Assembly (NCBI GenBank): GCA_027924585.1
Contig: BSBM01000825.1
Coordinates: 3,824,001 to 3,888,000 of the forward strand
Direction of reading: 5' to 3'
Source: Larix kaempferi
Taxonomy: Eukaryota > Streptophyta > Pinopsida > Pinales > Pinaceae
Length of the DNA: 64,000 nt
Under the pieces are notes generated by a model, which saw only the letters and a list, made by a program, of their open reading frames with translations, was not told where the DNA came from and searched no databases. This document shows, in pieces, positions 33,601 to 45,710 of this stretch. The position numbers and the translations under genes were made by a program. Within the stretch, counting starts at the first letter, position 1, and the number at the start of each line of letters is the position of its first letter.

Positions 33601-35312
33601 TGACATTTTTTTGCGTGATCATCCACGCGCACTAGTTTTTTTTTCACTCCTTTGTCATAAAAGTGTTCCCAACTTTGAGTTTTCACCCAGCCTGATCAAC
33701 TATTGCTTGTTTAGGAAATCCATTAAAATTCACCATCTAAAGAAGACCATCTTGCATTGAAAACTGAGACTAGTGGGGTCTTTTTCTGTATGAAAAAGGA
33801 CAAGTTTTTGTTGTTATATTAAAAATATGGCTTATTATAAGTTTATTTCCAATCCCTCCAAATGGATCCCTTTGTAACATTATTCACTTTTGGTAGATCT
33901 TCATCTTTAATGAGACCCCGTAGCTCCTAGATAGTAACTTTGTTGGATGAAAACAAGCCCTGGATGGTATGTGACAAGTGACTGCAAAGATTCTGACTAA
34001 ATGAAAAAATAAGCACACCTAAAAAAAAATAGTAATTCTTTCTAAGAGAAAGAAATAAAATGGAAACCAAGTTTATCATAAACCCCATGCACATATTAGT
34101 TACAAGGGCTTTTCCAGGTTGCTGAAACTCAATAGGTTGCTCTTAGAAATAATTACTATTTGAGTTCCCATGCACTGTGTTTCTGCAACATATGTTAGTT
34201 ATAGTGTTTCAACAACCTTCGCAATGTGAGCATCTGCAAATATTTCAAATTTATTTATACAGAACTGTCATATGCAAATGAAAATTGAATACTCATGAAG
34301 CTGCCACATTTTATGCGTCCACATTTCCTCCAACAAATGCTTCCATATTTTGTCTCATGGCCTGACAGTTTCATTTGTCTCACAAGCCAACAACTCTTTT
34401 AAATTTCAAACCATGGTAGGAAGATTCTGAAACCAGAATTTAAACCCTCGGATCAAGGAGGATTCAGACCTAAGCACTAGTTAAAACATTAAATTTGGAA
34501 TGATGTAAATTACAAACACATAACACTGAAATATGAACAACAAGTATACAAATATGATCTCTCAAACTTGGTTTTGTATTCTTTTCACTGGAAGAAATAC
34601 AATGATCTAGCTCAAAACCCTACCTTCTAATCACTATCTCTACCACAAAAGCTGACAGAACATTAATAACCACTCTGAATTCTTTGATAGATGAAGGCAA
34701 GGGGTTTACAAATTTAGAAGCTATAAACTTAGAGGTAACCCCCAAGTTCCAACCATAAATTTAGCCTAGAATAGTGCACAAAGAATAGCTGGAGGAGGTT
34801 TCCTAGATAGGAGAGAACTGCTGAAGTATTTAGCACCTAAAAGCATGTGAAACCTCCTAGGGATCAACACCCTCCTCCTAGAATAGAAATATTAAAAACA
34901 CATGGAAAAAGGAATATATTCTAATAATGGAAAAGAAACAGTCAACTATCTACACAAAACCACTTTTCTAAAAATAGAAAAGCAGGTATAGAAAATAGGA
35001 AGGGTGAAAACAACCTCAGCTTCTACCTATATCTATTGCCCCCCATAAAAGCTCCTACTATTGATGATGTGCCCTCATTCTTTGCACATAACCAACATAG
35101 TGCTCTTGTTGGTGGAGACACATATACCAAGCAACAAGAAAAATATAACACTCCCCTTTTCAAGGAAGTTGTACTCCATCAAACATTAGAGGAAATTTTA
35201 ATTTAAAATGGGCCTTCCAAAAATAATAAAAATTCCATGTCGTCATGTATTAGCCAATCAAAATGCTTTAAAATTCAAAAAAGGAGCACCTAAAAAAATT
35301 GGACGGAAAAAA
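33601..35312. other. No gene; possible decayed copia 3' end
   Basis: No coding region recognised. Because a copia RNase H relic reads leftward from 36,128, this stretch is where its 3' end and LTR should lie. On the minus strand a purine run TATGGGGGGC at about 35,045 could be the polypurine tract, but no LTR pair supports this. Confidence 0.3.
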
Positions 35313-35681
35313 TAAAAAACTAATTTTTTGGATCGTATTTTCAACTTATCTCCTTGTCGGTTTACTCAAATTTCAAGCGGGAGGACTCGATGGATGCATA
35401 ATTAAATTATGAATCCAACGAGTACCCATGTTTCATACTTTTAACAACATCCACACCATGAAAAATTGAAAATAGATTAAAAACATGTTTTCTCTCACTA
35501 GAAACACGTTTTTTTAATGTATTTTCAATTTTTCATGGTGTGGATGTTGTTAAAAGTATATAACATGGCTACTTGTTCGATGCATAATTTAATTATGCAT
35601 CCAACGAGTCCCCCCGCTTGAAATTTGAGTAAACCTACAAGGAGATAAGTTGAAAATACGATCCAAAAAAGTAGTTTTTTT
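35313..35681. repeat. 369-bp near-perfect hairpin (MITE-like)
   Basis: Arms of about 180 bp (35313-35497 and 35505-35681) are reverse complements with few differences. For example, GGATCGTATTTTCAACTTAT at 35,330 pairs with ATAAGTTGAAAATACGATCC at 35,645, and TAACAACATCCACACCATGA pairs with TCATGGTGTGGATGTTGTTA. The loop is only a few bases near 35,500. Transcription of either strand would make a long double-stranded RNA. It lies between two relics and codes for nothing; a clear target duplication was not found. Confidence 0.8.
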
Positions 35682-35728
35682 ACTCTCTCTCTATTATTAT
35701 TTTTCTTATTTTCTTATTATTTTACTCA

Positions 35729-36128
35729 ACATCTCAAAATTACCCTTTTCCAATGCCTTTGTTAAAATATATGCAACCTGTTAATCTAACGAAAGATACT
35801 CAAGAACCATTTCTCCCTTCTTAATGTTGGTTTTGAGGAAATGGTACCAATCTATGTGCTTGGAGAGATCATGAAATACTAGATTCTCAAACAGTCTGAT
35901 ACAACTCTGATTGTCACAGTGTGCCACACTGGGATCCAACATCTAATCAATCAACTCCACTATCAACTTGCAAATCCAAATGTATTTACAGCTAGCAGAG
36001 ATGTCTTTCATATACTCTACCTCTGTTGAAATCTGTGACAATATTTCCCACTCCCAGTTGGACCAGGATATAATACCTAAACCCAAACTAAAACAACAAC
36101 CAGAAGTATCAAATGGCTTAATTTCACT
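35729..36128 (-). pseudogene. Ty1/copia RNase H relic
   Basis: The minus strand reads SGCCFSLGLGIISWSNWEWE, then LSQISTEVEYMKDISASC, then CDNQSCIRLFENLVFHDLSK followed by HIDWYHFL, and VAYILTKALEKG. This is the conserved RNase H ending of copia pol, whose hallmarks are (S)TEAEY, CDNQS, NPVFHxRSKHI and ADxLTK. Two in-frame stops and lost residues show it is inactive. The homologous region of the better-preserved copia at 47.5 kb confirms the assignment. RT upstream (above 36,128) is too decayed to call. Confidence 0.7.
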
Positions 36129-36405
36129 TGATAATATCCTTGTGATTATGCCTCAAGTTTAGGTTATTAGGTATGCATCAGTACATCATCTTGTTCTCTA
36201 AGAACCTTTTGCAGACCACTTTAATAGATTGTATAATTGTTTTGGATATTTTATTTCCTTATTATGGTAGATTTTGTGCTTATCAGTGTGTTTTGAAAAA
36301 TAAATTGGATTTTAAGCATGGTTGTCTTTGGATATTATTGTATTTTCTTAGAATTACAAATGATATAATCTAGATGTTCATATTGCTCCTCTCCCCAATT
36401 CTGAA

Positions 36406-36477
36406 AGGGTGCTAGCTCAATGGAAGAGCGCCTTCCTTGCAAGCAGGAGGTTGGTGGTTCGATTCCTCCATGCCCTA
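36406..36477 (+). tRNA. tRNA-Ala(UGC)-like sequence, possibly degenerate
   Basis: A cloverleaf can be drawn. The acceptor arm is AGGGTGC with ATGCCCT (one mismatch and two G-T pairs), the D arm GCTC/GAGC and the anticodon loop CTTGCAA. The anticodon stem is CCTTC/GCAGG with one mismatch, and the T arm GGTGG-TTCGATT-CCTCC has one mismatch. The anticodon TGC gives Ala. The AGAGCGCCT...GCAGGAGGT core is close to bacterial/organellar-type tRNA-Ala. One mismatch in each of three stems suggests a decayed copy or a tRNA-derived repeat head; function is doubtful. Confidence 0.55.
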
Positions 36478-36539
36478 TTTATATTGCAATATTGGTATTT
36501 TTAATAAAAATATATTTTATTATGATTTATTATGTATAT

Positions 36540-37272
36540 AAAGGGGGTTTCATACTGTCTTTGTATGTTGCTACAAGGGGGGTTCTAAGCCGCCTTCATA
36601 TGTCATTACGAGGGGGTTTTGAAATTTTCTTTGTATGTTACAACAAGGGGGGTTCTAAACCCCCCTTGTAGGTGCCTACAAGGGGGGTTTGTAACCACCC
36701 CCACATGTTTGCAATAAGGAATTTTAGGGGGGTATTGAACCGCCCCCATAAGTTTCTACGAGGGGGGTTTAGAATTGCCCCTAAAAGTCACTTGTTTTTT
36801 GGGTGGGGGGGAGATACACCCCCAAAAGTCGCTTTTAGCATCGGTTTTGATCTTTTCTAAAACCGCCCTTAAAATTCCAAACTTTTAGCGTCGGTGCTAT
36901 TCGGGGCGTTTTTGTTAAGATCGCCCCCAAAGGTTTGTAAGATGAATTTTTAGGGGGGGTTTGTAACCGCCCTTGTAGGCACCTACGAGGGGGGTTTGTA
37001 ACCACCCCCACTGTTTTGTAATAAGGACTTTTAGGGGGGGTTTAGAACCTCCCCCAAAAGTCACTTTTAGGGGGGGTTTAGAACCTCCCCCAAAAGTGAC
37101 TTTTAGGGGCGGTTTTGATCTCTTCTAGAACTGCCCCTAAAAGTCCAAACTTTTAGAGTTGGTGCTATTGGGGGCGATTTTGGAAAGACTGCCGCTAAAG
37201 CCAAAAATGCCCCCAAAAATGACTTTTGGAGACGAAAGACAATCCCCCCTAAAATTCAAATTTGTTGTAGTG
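36540..37272 (-). mobile_element. CACTA-type terminus with array of G-run hairpins
   Basis: The right end reads TTTGTTGTAGTG at 37261-37272, the reverse complement of CACTACAACAAA, the terminal motif of CACTA (En/Spm) DNA elements. Leftward from it lies about 700 bp of subterminal repeats in which TTTTAGGGGGGGTTTAGAAC faces CTCCCCCAAAAGT again and again. Each unit is a short hairpin, and there are roughly a dozen. Dense subterminal repeats are where CACTA transposases bind (family knowledge). No left terminus and no transposase are present, so this is a truncated end. The 190-codon minus frame at 37137-37709 runs across this end into unrelated sequence and is not a gene. Confidence 0.65.
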
Positions 37273-37660
37273 AAAACTAAATAACATGAATTGGAAAGCA
37301 AATTTCTGCATGCATGTAAACTATAAAAATAAAATCTAACTATGTATGTAAATGCTAAACAATAAACAATGAACTGTAAATTCAAGCTGTAACAGTATAC
37401 AACAAACTGTAAATGTAAATGGTAATAGTAAATAGTAAAACATACTCTAAAAATAAAATCTAAGTATGCATGTAGGGAGATATTAACTCTAAAAACTAAA
37501 TAACATGAAATGGAAAGCAAATATCCGCATGCATGTAAACTATAAAAAGAGAATCTAAATATGCATGTAATGGTAAAAAATAAACAGTGAGACATAAATT
37601 CAAGTGTTGAGAGCAAACAACAAATTGTAAATGTAAATATTAACACTAAATAGTAAAAAT
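37273..37660. repeat. 219-bp tandem duplication beside the CACTA end
   Basis: AAAACTAAATAACATGAATTGG at 37273 recurs at 37492, and similarity continues for most of the 219-bp unit (GCATGCATGTAAACTATAAA in both). The first copy begins exactly at the base after the CACTA terminus. Confidence 0.75.
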
Positions 37661-38329
37661 ATAACAGTGAACAATAGGATGTAACAATAAACCGTAAACA
37701 TTGAACCATATTCTCTAATACACAGAGAGTATATCAAAGAATCTTTTCATTTTATTAAAATGAATAGGTTGTACATGGAATAATGAGTACCTCGAAATAT
37801 AGGGGCCCTCGCAGTCATATGAAGTGTAGCTCTCCTGGTCTCCAAGAAGCTTGGTGTCTCCAACTATCCGTCACTATGGTGTTCAATCTCAAATGTGGGT
37901 GAAACGCGAATGGGAAATGGGACTCAAGATTTGAAGGGAATTTCGACAGAGTAACAATGCCTGAGTTGGAATAGTTCGAATGAGAAAATTCATACTTCAC
38001 AAATATGAAAAATATTTAGGGTTTAGGTTTTCCAAACATGGTGATATTTACCTCTTACCACTAATATTTTTTGAAATTAGGTGGCCTTTTTCCTTTTGGG
38101 TGGACTTTTCCCTACTTTGGTGGGATTTCCTAATTTTTGGGATATGTCCATTTTCCTTTTTTGCGAGAGGAGGAAAAAGGGTCCATACCATTGATTTTTA
38201 GGTTTTTTGAATATATGAAGGTCAAAAATGAAAATGGGAAATGTGTAATGATGTGTGGACCAATTTTTTTTGTTAACATGAGGTGTCCAATTTCATTGTA
38301 TTTGTAACATCGAATCGGTCCTATGCAAC
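37661..38329. other. No gene recognised
   Basis: Short frames only; nothing supported on either strand. Confidence 0.5.
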
Positions 38330-39830
38330 CTCCTCCTCATCCGACTGAAAAACCTTTTTCACTTCCTCCATCACCTCCTCTTTCTTGCATTTGATCTACT
38401 ACCCAATATATAGAGCAGTCTAATCTTTTTGTCAATGCATCACATGCACCACATTTATCAATACTACATATGGTGGATTTGCAGAATTCGCAGTATACTG
38501 TATTTGACTTGGTGGAATACTTTTGCATAATTGGGAAGATTTGCAGTGAATGGCCAAATTATTTACAAATATCATAGTAATGGTTTGGAGAAGTACTTGG
38601 CGGATCTAGATACGTTGGTCGTCTTGCAAAATGAAAAGGGGTTTATTGTGGTGACTTGCACAATAGTTGCACTTGGTCCACCATTAAATGGTCCTTCTAG
38701 TGGGATTGGTCCTCCCTTCATTCTGGGACATTATGACATGTGATGTCTTTCTATCATACATCCTGTGCACCAGACTTGTGGTTGACATGGTTTCAGTATA
38801 GTCATAAATTAAATTCTTTTAGTTAGTTCTACAAGCTTGATTTGTAATTGTGATAAATCCTCGATAGATGAGGAAGTCCCTATTGTGGTAGTGGTCATGT
38901 AATTAGCCATTGGTTCAATATTCATATCTTACTCGAGGGAACTTTAGGGTGAGCTCACAACATGCTATGACAAGGAAATTCTAGTTAGGGTAATAACTCT
39001 TTGATAAACCATTCTTTATGGTGAGAATTATTTACAGGGAATGAAAGTTTAGCAAATACAACCCTGAATCATTGCACGTAATCTAAAGTAGATTCTCCTT
39101 GCATCTTCTGAACTTCTCTTAATTTAGGATACCTTGTTACTCTGACTTGGGTTTCGAAAATTCATCCAAGAACAATTGTTTTATATCTTCTAGAGAAAGA
39201 GTTGGTGCATTTGGATATGTTCACTCAATCGACATCATATACCATTGTAAATATATTCCACATAACGTGGTCTGATATTCTTAGATGTCATCGGGTTCCC
39301 TCCGGATCTCCATATAGCTTCACAAAGGAACCACTGTTGTTCCACATCACCTTCTCCTCATCTTCCCCAAAATGATGGAAATTGTATAGGTGGTCTTTCT
39401 TACACTCTATCCATTGCGATAGGTAGAGATCCTACCAACACAAATTATTGAGGTCGCGATTGAGTTACAATGTTAATGTTAGCCTATTGAGAACTGTTAC
39501 TACTTCCACTTGCTAGAGAACTATTATGTAAACTATTCACACTACTAGTTATCTGTCTGTACTAGGGAAACTATAAAACATGGTGTTGAGAGTGCGTTAC
39601 CAAATTGTGTGAGGGATCCTAGGGGTTGGTCGAAGGTGTGCTACTGTCATTAATTCTGGTATCTACTTCCCCAACAATGGGGAGTTCACTTTCTAGGGTG
39701 CTGTTGTTTTCTGCGATTTCAGATAACTCTAATTGTTCTACAAATTCATTCAAGTTTGGCTCAGGTGACTGATTTGGCGATCTAATAATTAGAAATTGAA
39801 CCTCATAGTCCTGCTCTGTACTCATACTTC
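38330..39830 (-). pseudogene. Decayed LTR-element gag with several zinc knuckles
   Basis: Reading the minus strand from about 39,830 gives an acidic N-terminus (MSTEQDYEVQFLIIRSPNQS). Later comes a capsid-like stretch: MQGESTLDYV, a stop, FRVVFAKLSFPVNNSHHKEW and FIKELLP. Three knuckle-like motifs follow. The first is CTGCMIERHHMS-stop-C near 38,790. The second, (Y)DICK-stop-FGHS, is near 38,560. The third, CEFCKSTICSIDKC near 38,470, has its His replaced by Cys. The protein order matches the gag relic at 14.4-15.7 kb, including more knuckles than the usual one or two. Protease and polymerase were not found further left. Confidence 0.5.
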
Positions 39831-42800
39831 CTCCCTAGTTTATTTTTGGGTCATCATGTAATTATATTCCTCTTCCTATTAACCATGAACCAACAAAATA
39901 TTCTCTCCACTTCATCTAGTGTAGCTCATTTTCCATTTACTCATTCCTTCTAGTTGCACACTTCTCTTCTTCACATTTCTTGTCTGTGTTTTCCACCACT
40001 ATTCACATATTGTTGATCTTCTTGCTTGTTTTTCATGACTAGTGTATTTACTATATCCCCCCTCCATTGCACGTAGTTTCTAGCTTTTGCATCGTAGCAA
40101 CATCATATCGACCATTCCCCCATGGCACGAGGGTTTACTCCTCCATCCTAATCCAATTCAACGACAAAAATCAAAACTTAACTATCCAGGTCTTGATCCA
40201 CAGTAGAAATTTCTTGATCAATTTTCCTCTTTCTCCCCTTCCGATCTCTTGTTTGGGTTTGGATACCAATTGGTTATTTTCTGCTACGAATCCCACAATG
40301 TAACCAGTAAGAGTTTTTTCTACCAATAAATTGACAACTCTAGTTAGAGGCAAGTCTAGGGAGTTCAACTCTATCAGGTCCCTTCAAGTCCATTAAACAA
40401 GCCTCCTCTTCGGATTTCTATATTTGAGAGCTTCCCAAGTCTTTGTATCCACTCAGCTAGTTCTATAGGGAATTTCTCCCACAAAATTTCGTATGGATCC
40501 AGTGGTGGCCTTCCGTAGAGGATATAATCTATGAGTCTTGATGTCACCCACCATCATAGTTCATCTTGCTATATTACGATTTCCTCAAATTTATTTTCCA
40601 ACCAGTTTTGGATAGGACTTGTCCACACCTGCATATCCTGCATATCCATGCAGTTAGCAGTGTCTTATTATAAACCAAGTCTAGACAACGGAATATTTTG
40701 TTGGAAAAAAATTAGATATTGGGTTCTTGCACAAGGGCCAATAAAGGAACCAATGTAGTCTAGTGTGCTAGCGTTTTAAATCCCCCGAAGGAGAAATTCT
40801 AACCTGAAGCACAACCAAGACCTGTGTGGAATGAGGAGGGTAAACTACATGGATAATTCGGTGAGGGTCTACGTCTATAAGCTCACAATAAATTTCATCT
40901 TCATATTATCACAATATATTTCCCATAAACATGATCAAGAATATGTAAAGCATAGATATGAACTAGACTTTAAATAGTATACATAATACAAGGCATATAC
41001 AAAAATCAATGGGGACCAACTTCCTTCATTCATATTACTGATAAAATTCGGTTACAACACATATTAATGGCACTATATCCTTTCTTCATCATCTATGGAA
41101 TGATCTTTCGTGGTGTTACAACATAAAACCCATATCTCGATTACATTTCCCAAAACCCAAAAATAGACAAAGACTATAGTCTACTACTGTCCTTCTACGG
41201 TTCATCTGTCGATCCTCATCTCTTTGATTCTCTATTTTATTCTCTCCTCTTCTATATTCTTTCTATATTTTCTTCATACTCCTTTAAATATCCATAGGAG
41301 CAGACCCAAAACAGTTGCGGCCGTTAGGAACTTCCACAACTTCCACCTTTTACCCTGCACTACCTTCCATGATTAGAAGCCTTTTGGAAAATGAAGGAGC
41401 CAACAAGTATTGATTACTTTAACTAGTTCATGGGTGGTACAAATCAGCTAAAGGGAAGGACCCACGGGAACTTCTTGCATACAAAATTAGCACATCAATT
41501 GTCCTATCCAACAAAAATTTCCAAACCCCCTTTCTATCCATATCCTATAGAACCCATTTGGAAAATAAATTCCAAACTTTAATGCACATTTTTATGATGG
41601 ATTTCCTACCCAAGTATCTTGGCATGGGACACAATTCCCAACTGAGTTTTTGAAAATCCTTCCATTCAAAGTTGTTATCCCATATAAATCTCCTATAAGC
41701 ATTTTTCTATCATTGTATAGGCTTTATTGGAAGGTACATAATATGATTAGCAATATATTTGTATAACATCCAATACCTAGTTGTGAATTTGAAGCTAGAT
41801 TTCTAAGGCCTATGGTTATGATATTCATTTATTTATATTTTTATCAACCCTATACATGACCACCCTCTCAAGTAGATATGGATGAAGAATGAGAAGAAAA
41901 GTTCATTCCAAAAATATTGAACACCTCGAAAAGATAAATCCATCACCAACATTTACTTACAATATAGCTATGCATTAGGTATTGAATTTGTTGATAACAT
42001 TGTGTTTTAAGTCAGCATATATTGAAGCAAAAGGTTACACAAAAAATATCCAAATGTTATATTAATGTATATTCTCATGCGGTTTTGTCCACCAAAATGG
42101 TACTTAGGAAATAGCGATATGCACAATAAGAATTCCTATAATAGCCCATTGAGATGTTAATCTAAAAATATGTTTTTTCTTCAATAACAACAATTCTACT
42201 TGAAATTCTATATCAACATCAAACAACCAATTCTACGTATCCATAAACAACATGATACAAGAATCATGCCATGAATTCCAAAGAAGTAAACACACAAATA
42301 AATTAACCAAGAAAGATAATCACAAAATCACAACTAATAAATAAATGTAAAATACTTGTAGTAAGCTATTTTAGTATATTCCAAGTGTTGATCGAACCAC
42401 ACTCTAGATCCCACAAACCCATCTTCAACAAGAATGCATGAACTAGGATTCAACAAGATTCCATGCACCAATCTTCAACAAGAGAGAGGAAATTTCACTA
42501 GTCAATTATCCTCCCAACCAATACAACCACCTTCATAGGTGTTTCCCATAAGAATGGATCATGATTAATGAGGTGAGGAAGTTTAGGGAACATGAAAAAT
42601 TATCTCTATAGAAACTCATTCTCATGCTCTCAATCTATGAGTTGCACAGATCTTCCTATAACCCGTGCCTCATAATTTTGCAACCACACCCAACAATATC
42701 ACCCTCTACCACTAATTTACACGAATCCCAATAAATTAGCATAGATCATATCTCGCATTATTAACCTTAGTGTGGTGGAGAGGCTCTTAGACATCCAACA

Positions 42801-43558
42801 CCTCCAAATCCCATGGGATTGTCGTGTGTAGGTTTCTTAAAACCATCTTCAACCTCAGTGATTACAAAAAAACAAGATAATAACACCCTACTCCCCTGCA
42901 TTGAGAGAAAATATTAATACTACCTTTAGGCTCTAGTGATTACAACCACACTTGATAGTGGATCCTTCTCTGCAAATATTTTACTACCACCTACAACCCC
43001 TGGTGATGGAAACTACACTTGGAAATGATATCCTACAAATGTAGGCCCAAAACAGTACAAGGAATGAGACACAAACTAATCTTAATTACCCATTCATGAT
43101 ATAGGCACACTCCTGAACCCTTTGTCCACACAAACTAGTTTATACCAACTAAAACAATTTATTTACCAAGTAAATAATCCAAAATCACTAATGTTAACAT
43201 GACAATGATAAAATCAAAGAGCATTTCCTCATGAGCTAACCAACATCATCAAATATGGGAAGTCAACCATTTTCGTAATAGTTTCCAGTGTAACATCTTC
43301 CCAATATTTGTCTCTTGGTCATCCCCTTTCTCATGCAGGGGATAAATTGGGCTTGAGGGTTAATTTACAAGTTTCAAGAACCAAGTAAAAATAAGTTACA
43401 ACTCTTTCCATTTTTCCTTTTTACCCAAGTTAACTTTACAAGTCACTTTCACAAGTCTTTTCCCATTTCTCAAGCTTCTCTAGCACTAGGCTATGATAGT
43501 AATTATCATTGAGACATGAGCCCTTCCCTTGAGTGCATTTCTCTATTGTCCAGTAAGG
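39831..43558. other. No gene; possible minus-strand LTR remains
   Basis: About 3.7 kb with no recognised coding region. On the minus strand TTGGTATCCAAACCC near 40,275 resembles a primer-binding site ahead of the gag relic, and ATATTTAAAGGAG near 41,290 resembles a TATA region. If both are real, a decayed 5' LTR lies above about 40,280. No second LTR supports it. Confidence 0.28.
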
Positions 43559-44154
43559 TGATCTAGATGTATATAGGTGGCCACCCACCTATTCCACTGG
43601 CTCAAAACAGTTTTCTATTCTTGCAGTTTTCTTGTAATGTTTCTACAATTGTTCGGGTCCCGAACTTCCGGGGCCATTTTGAGGCCCTAAATGACGTGTT
43701 TTGGAGATTCGTGGGGGACACTAAATGCCATTGAAAACATTTGTATAGCTCGGATAGACCCTTCCAACGGGCTATCGAGTGCCCCAAATGAAGATCATAT
43801 GGAAAATTTATGACCCCAGTAAGTTTACTGTTCAACTAACCACCTTGGGGCCGCAAACTTTATGAAGGTTCATCTTCCAGGGTTAGTTTTTTGGATGTTT
43901 AGGGTTCTTTCCCTCATGCTTATGATAAATATGATATTTCGGCCTCTTCTTGTATTCATCTTGTCATGAATGAGCGTATCCGCTACATCTCTTCTCAGAG
44001 ATATAGCTACCACCATTCTAGCTAATTTTATTTTACAGTTTGTTCTATTTCATTGATAGAATTTGAGTTTATTGTATCCCTGTGTTTCTTTCCATACATC
44101 TGTGTATGTGAATATATATGCTCTTTAATTTGCTTCTCACATAAACACGGATCA
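43559..44154 (+). repeat. 5' LTR of the gypsy element
   Basis: 596 bp, TGAT...ATCA. It is clearly alignable with 55947-56588 through blocks such as ACCTTGGGGCCGCAAAC and CTTCTTGTATTCATCTTGTC. The differences between the pair are many, so the insertion is old. Confidence 0.85.
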
Positions 44155-44155
44155 G

Positions 44156-44168
44156 TGGTATCAAAGCC
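44156..44168 (+). other. Primer-binding site, tRNA-iMet type
   Basis: TGGTATCAAAGCC two bases after the LTR end; one base differs from the usual plant TGGTATCAGAGCC. Confidence 0.75.
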
Positions 44169-44193
44169 TTGTTCTCTTGTGATTTCTCAATGT

Positions 44194-45074
44194 ATGTCCC
44201 CGACGAGATCTAAATATCAAGAGTTGGGTCTCAAACTAGTTGAGCTTAGGGAAAACCCTCCTCATTGACCCATGCAGGCTCCCATGGAGGGAGAAGAAAA
44301 GAGAGATGACATAGTAGAATATCCTATTAATATGTTTCTCAAGGAATCCATCGCGCAAAAGGGGAACGAGATGATGGATAATTTTGCGTAGATCCTTCGA
44401 AGAATGCTGATGGCGATAGATGCACCTTCAACAAGCAACCGTTTTGGGGGTGCGACTCCCTTCAAGGTACAAGTTAAATTTGAAATTATCCTATTTGAAG
44501 GAAATATAGATGCAGACGCTTTAGAGATATGGTTGAATCTATTAGAGGGTTACTTCTTGTTTCAAAATCTTTTCGACAACGAAAATATCACATTCGCTCT
44601 CCTTAAGTCCCTTCCCCATATTAAAGATTGGTGGGACGGGTACTGCGAGAGGCATGAAAGAGATGATTTTGAGCTATTAAGGACATAACCCACTATGGTG
44701 AATTTTTTCGATGCCATTAAGGAATAATTCTACCTTGTTGGAAACTATGATGACCAGTACACCAAATGGATGACTTTGCGACATGAGAGAGACTAAATAG
44801 TTCCAGAGTTTACCAACATGTTCCATACCCTATGCTCCAAGATGGGTATTCGAGATTCTGAACGACACTTGGTCCTAAAGTACCACAATGGCCTACACAG
44901 GTACATTCAGACAAAGATGGATTTCGTAGACATATCCTCACTTGGAGCATCTTATAGATATGCCGTCAAGATCGAGCATGAGTTTAAGCAAAAGAATAAG
45001 CAGGATTTTGGGTCTGCAAATCAGCAGTAGAAGCTTGGAAAAGGTGTCCCTAATTCACAAAGAAAAGGACAGAG
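44194..45074 (+). pseudogene. gypsy gag, N-terminal part
   Basis: ATG at 44194 (MSPTRSKYQELGLKLVELRE), stop, then APSTSNRFGGATPFKVQVKF, FEGNIDADALEIWLNLLEGY and ALLKSLPHIKDWWDGYCE, and after another stop VPEFTNMFHTLCSKMGIRDS. This is the Retrotrans_gag capsid pattern of plant chromovirus-like Ty3/gypsy elements. The frame reaches the copia insertion site and resumes at 52246. At least three stops lie in this part. Confidence 0.7.
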
Positions 45075-45079
45075 CAAGG

Positions 45080-45665
45080 TGTTAGTTTTTCAGAAATTTC
45101 AATCTAATCTAGGATCTTAACTGAGAGAATAACATGTACAGCATATCTACAACATATCAATCATGGACACAATAATGCAAGCACACAAGAGACACATAGT
45201 TTCACCGAGGAAAACCAAGAAGGTGAAAAACCCCGCAACTTCCTCAGAGATAGATAGAGCAATGGTACAACCTAAGTACATGAGATAGTTCTCCTAGCAG
45301 CAGCTTCTCCTCCTCCACTAGTGCGCCACTCTCCAATGAGTGTGTGAGTGAGAAGTGAATGATCAAATAGAGTGCCTCCCGCACTCTATTTATACTTGAC
45401 TTGACTTGCCTAATAACCTTTAATAGTTCGGCCTTAACTTAACCACATAACATAATGCTGACAGGGCCGACCCCAACAAGGTGGTTTAATAACCCATCAA
45501 GTATAAGTTACGACACTTACAATATAAATGACAACACTTCTGTATAGAGGAATAATAACATCTCTATAGGAATGCAAACACTTCTGTAAAGAGGAATAAT
45601 AACATCTCTATAGGAATACAATGTACATATATGAAATACATTCCGAAGTTACAAATACATCAACA
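45080..45665 (-). repeat. 3' LTR of the copia element
   Basis: 586 bp. It contains a ~43-bp internal tandem duplication (AGAGGAATAATAACATCTCT at about 45,547 and 45,590) that the other LTR shares. Confidence 0.85.
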
Positions 45666-45710
45666 CTCCCTCTTAACTAGGAAGGTATTTCTCGACACAT
45701 GTCTTCTAGC

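Noticed and set aside
37137-37709. 190-codon minus-strand frame, Tyr/Leu/Phe-rich
   Set aside because: It runs through the tandem duplication and across the CACTA terminus; the peptide is the translation of repeated AT-rich sequence.
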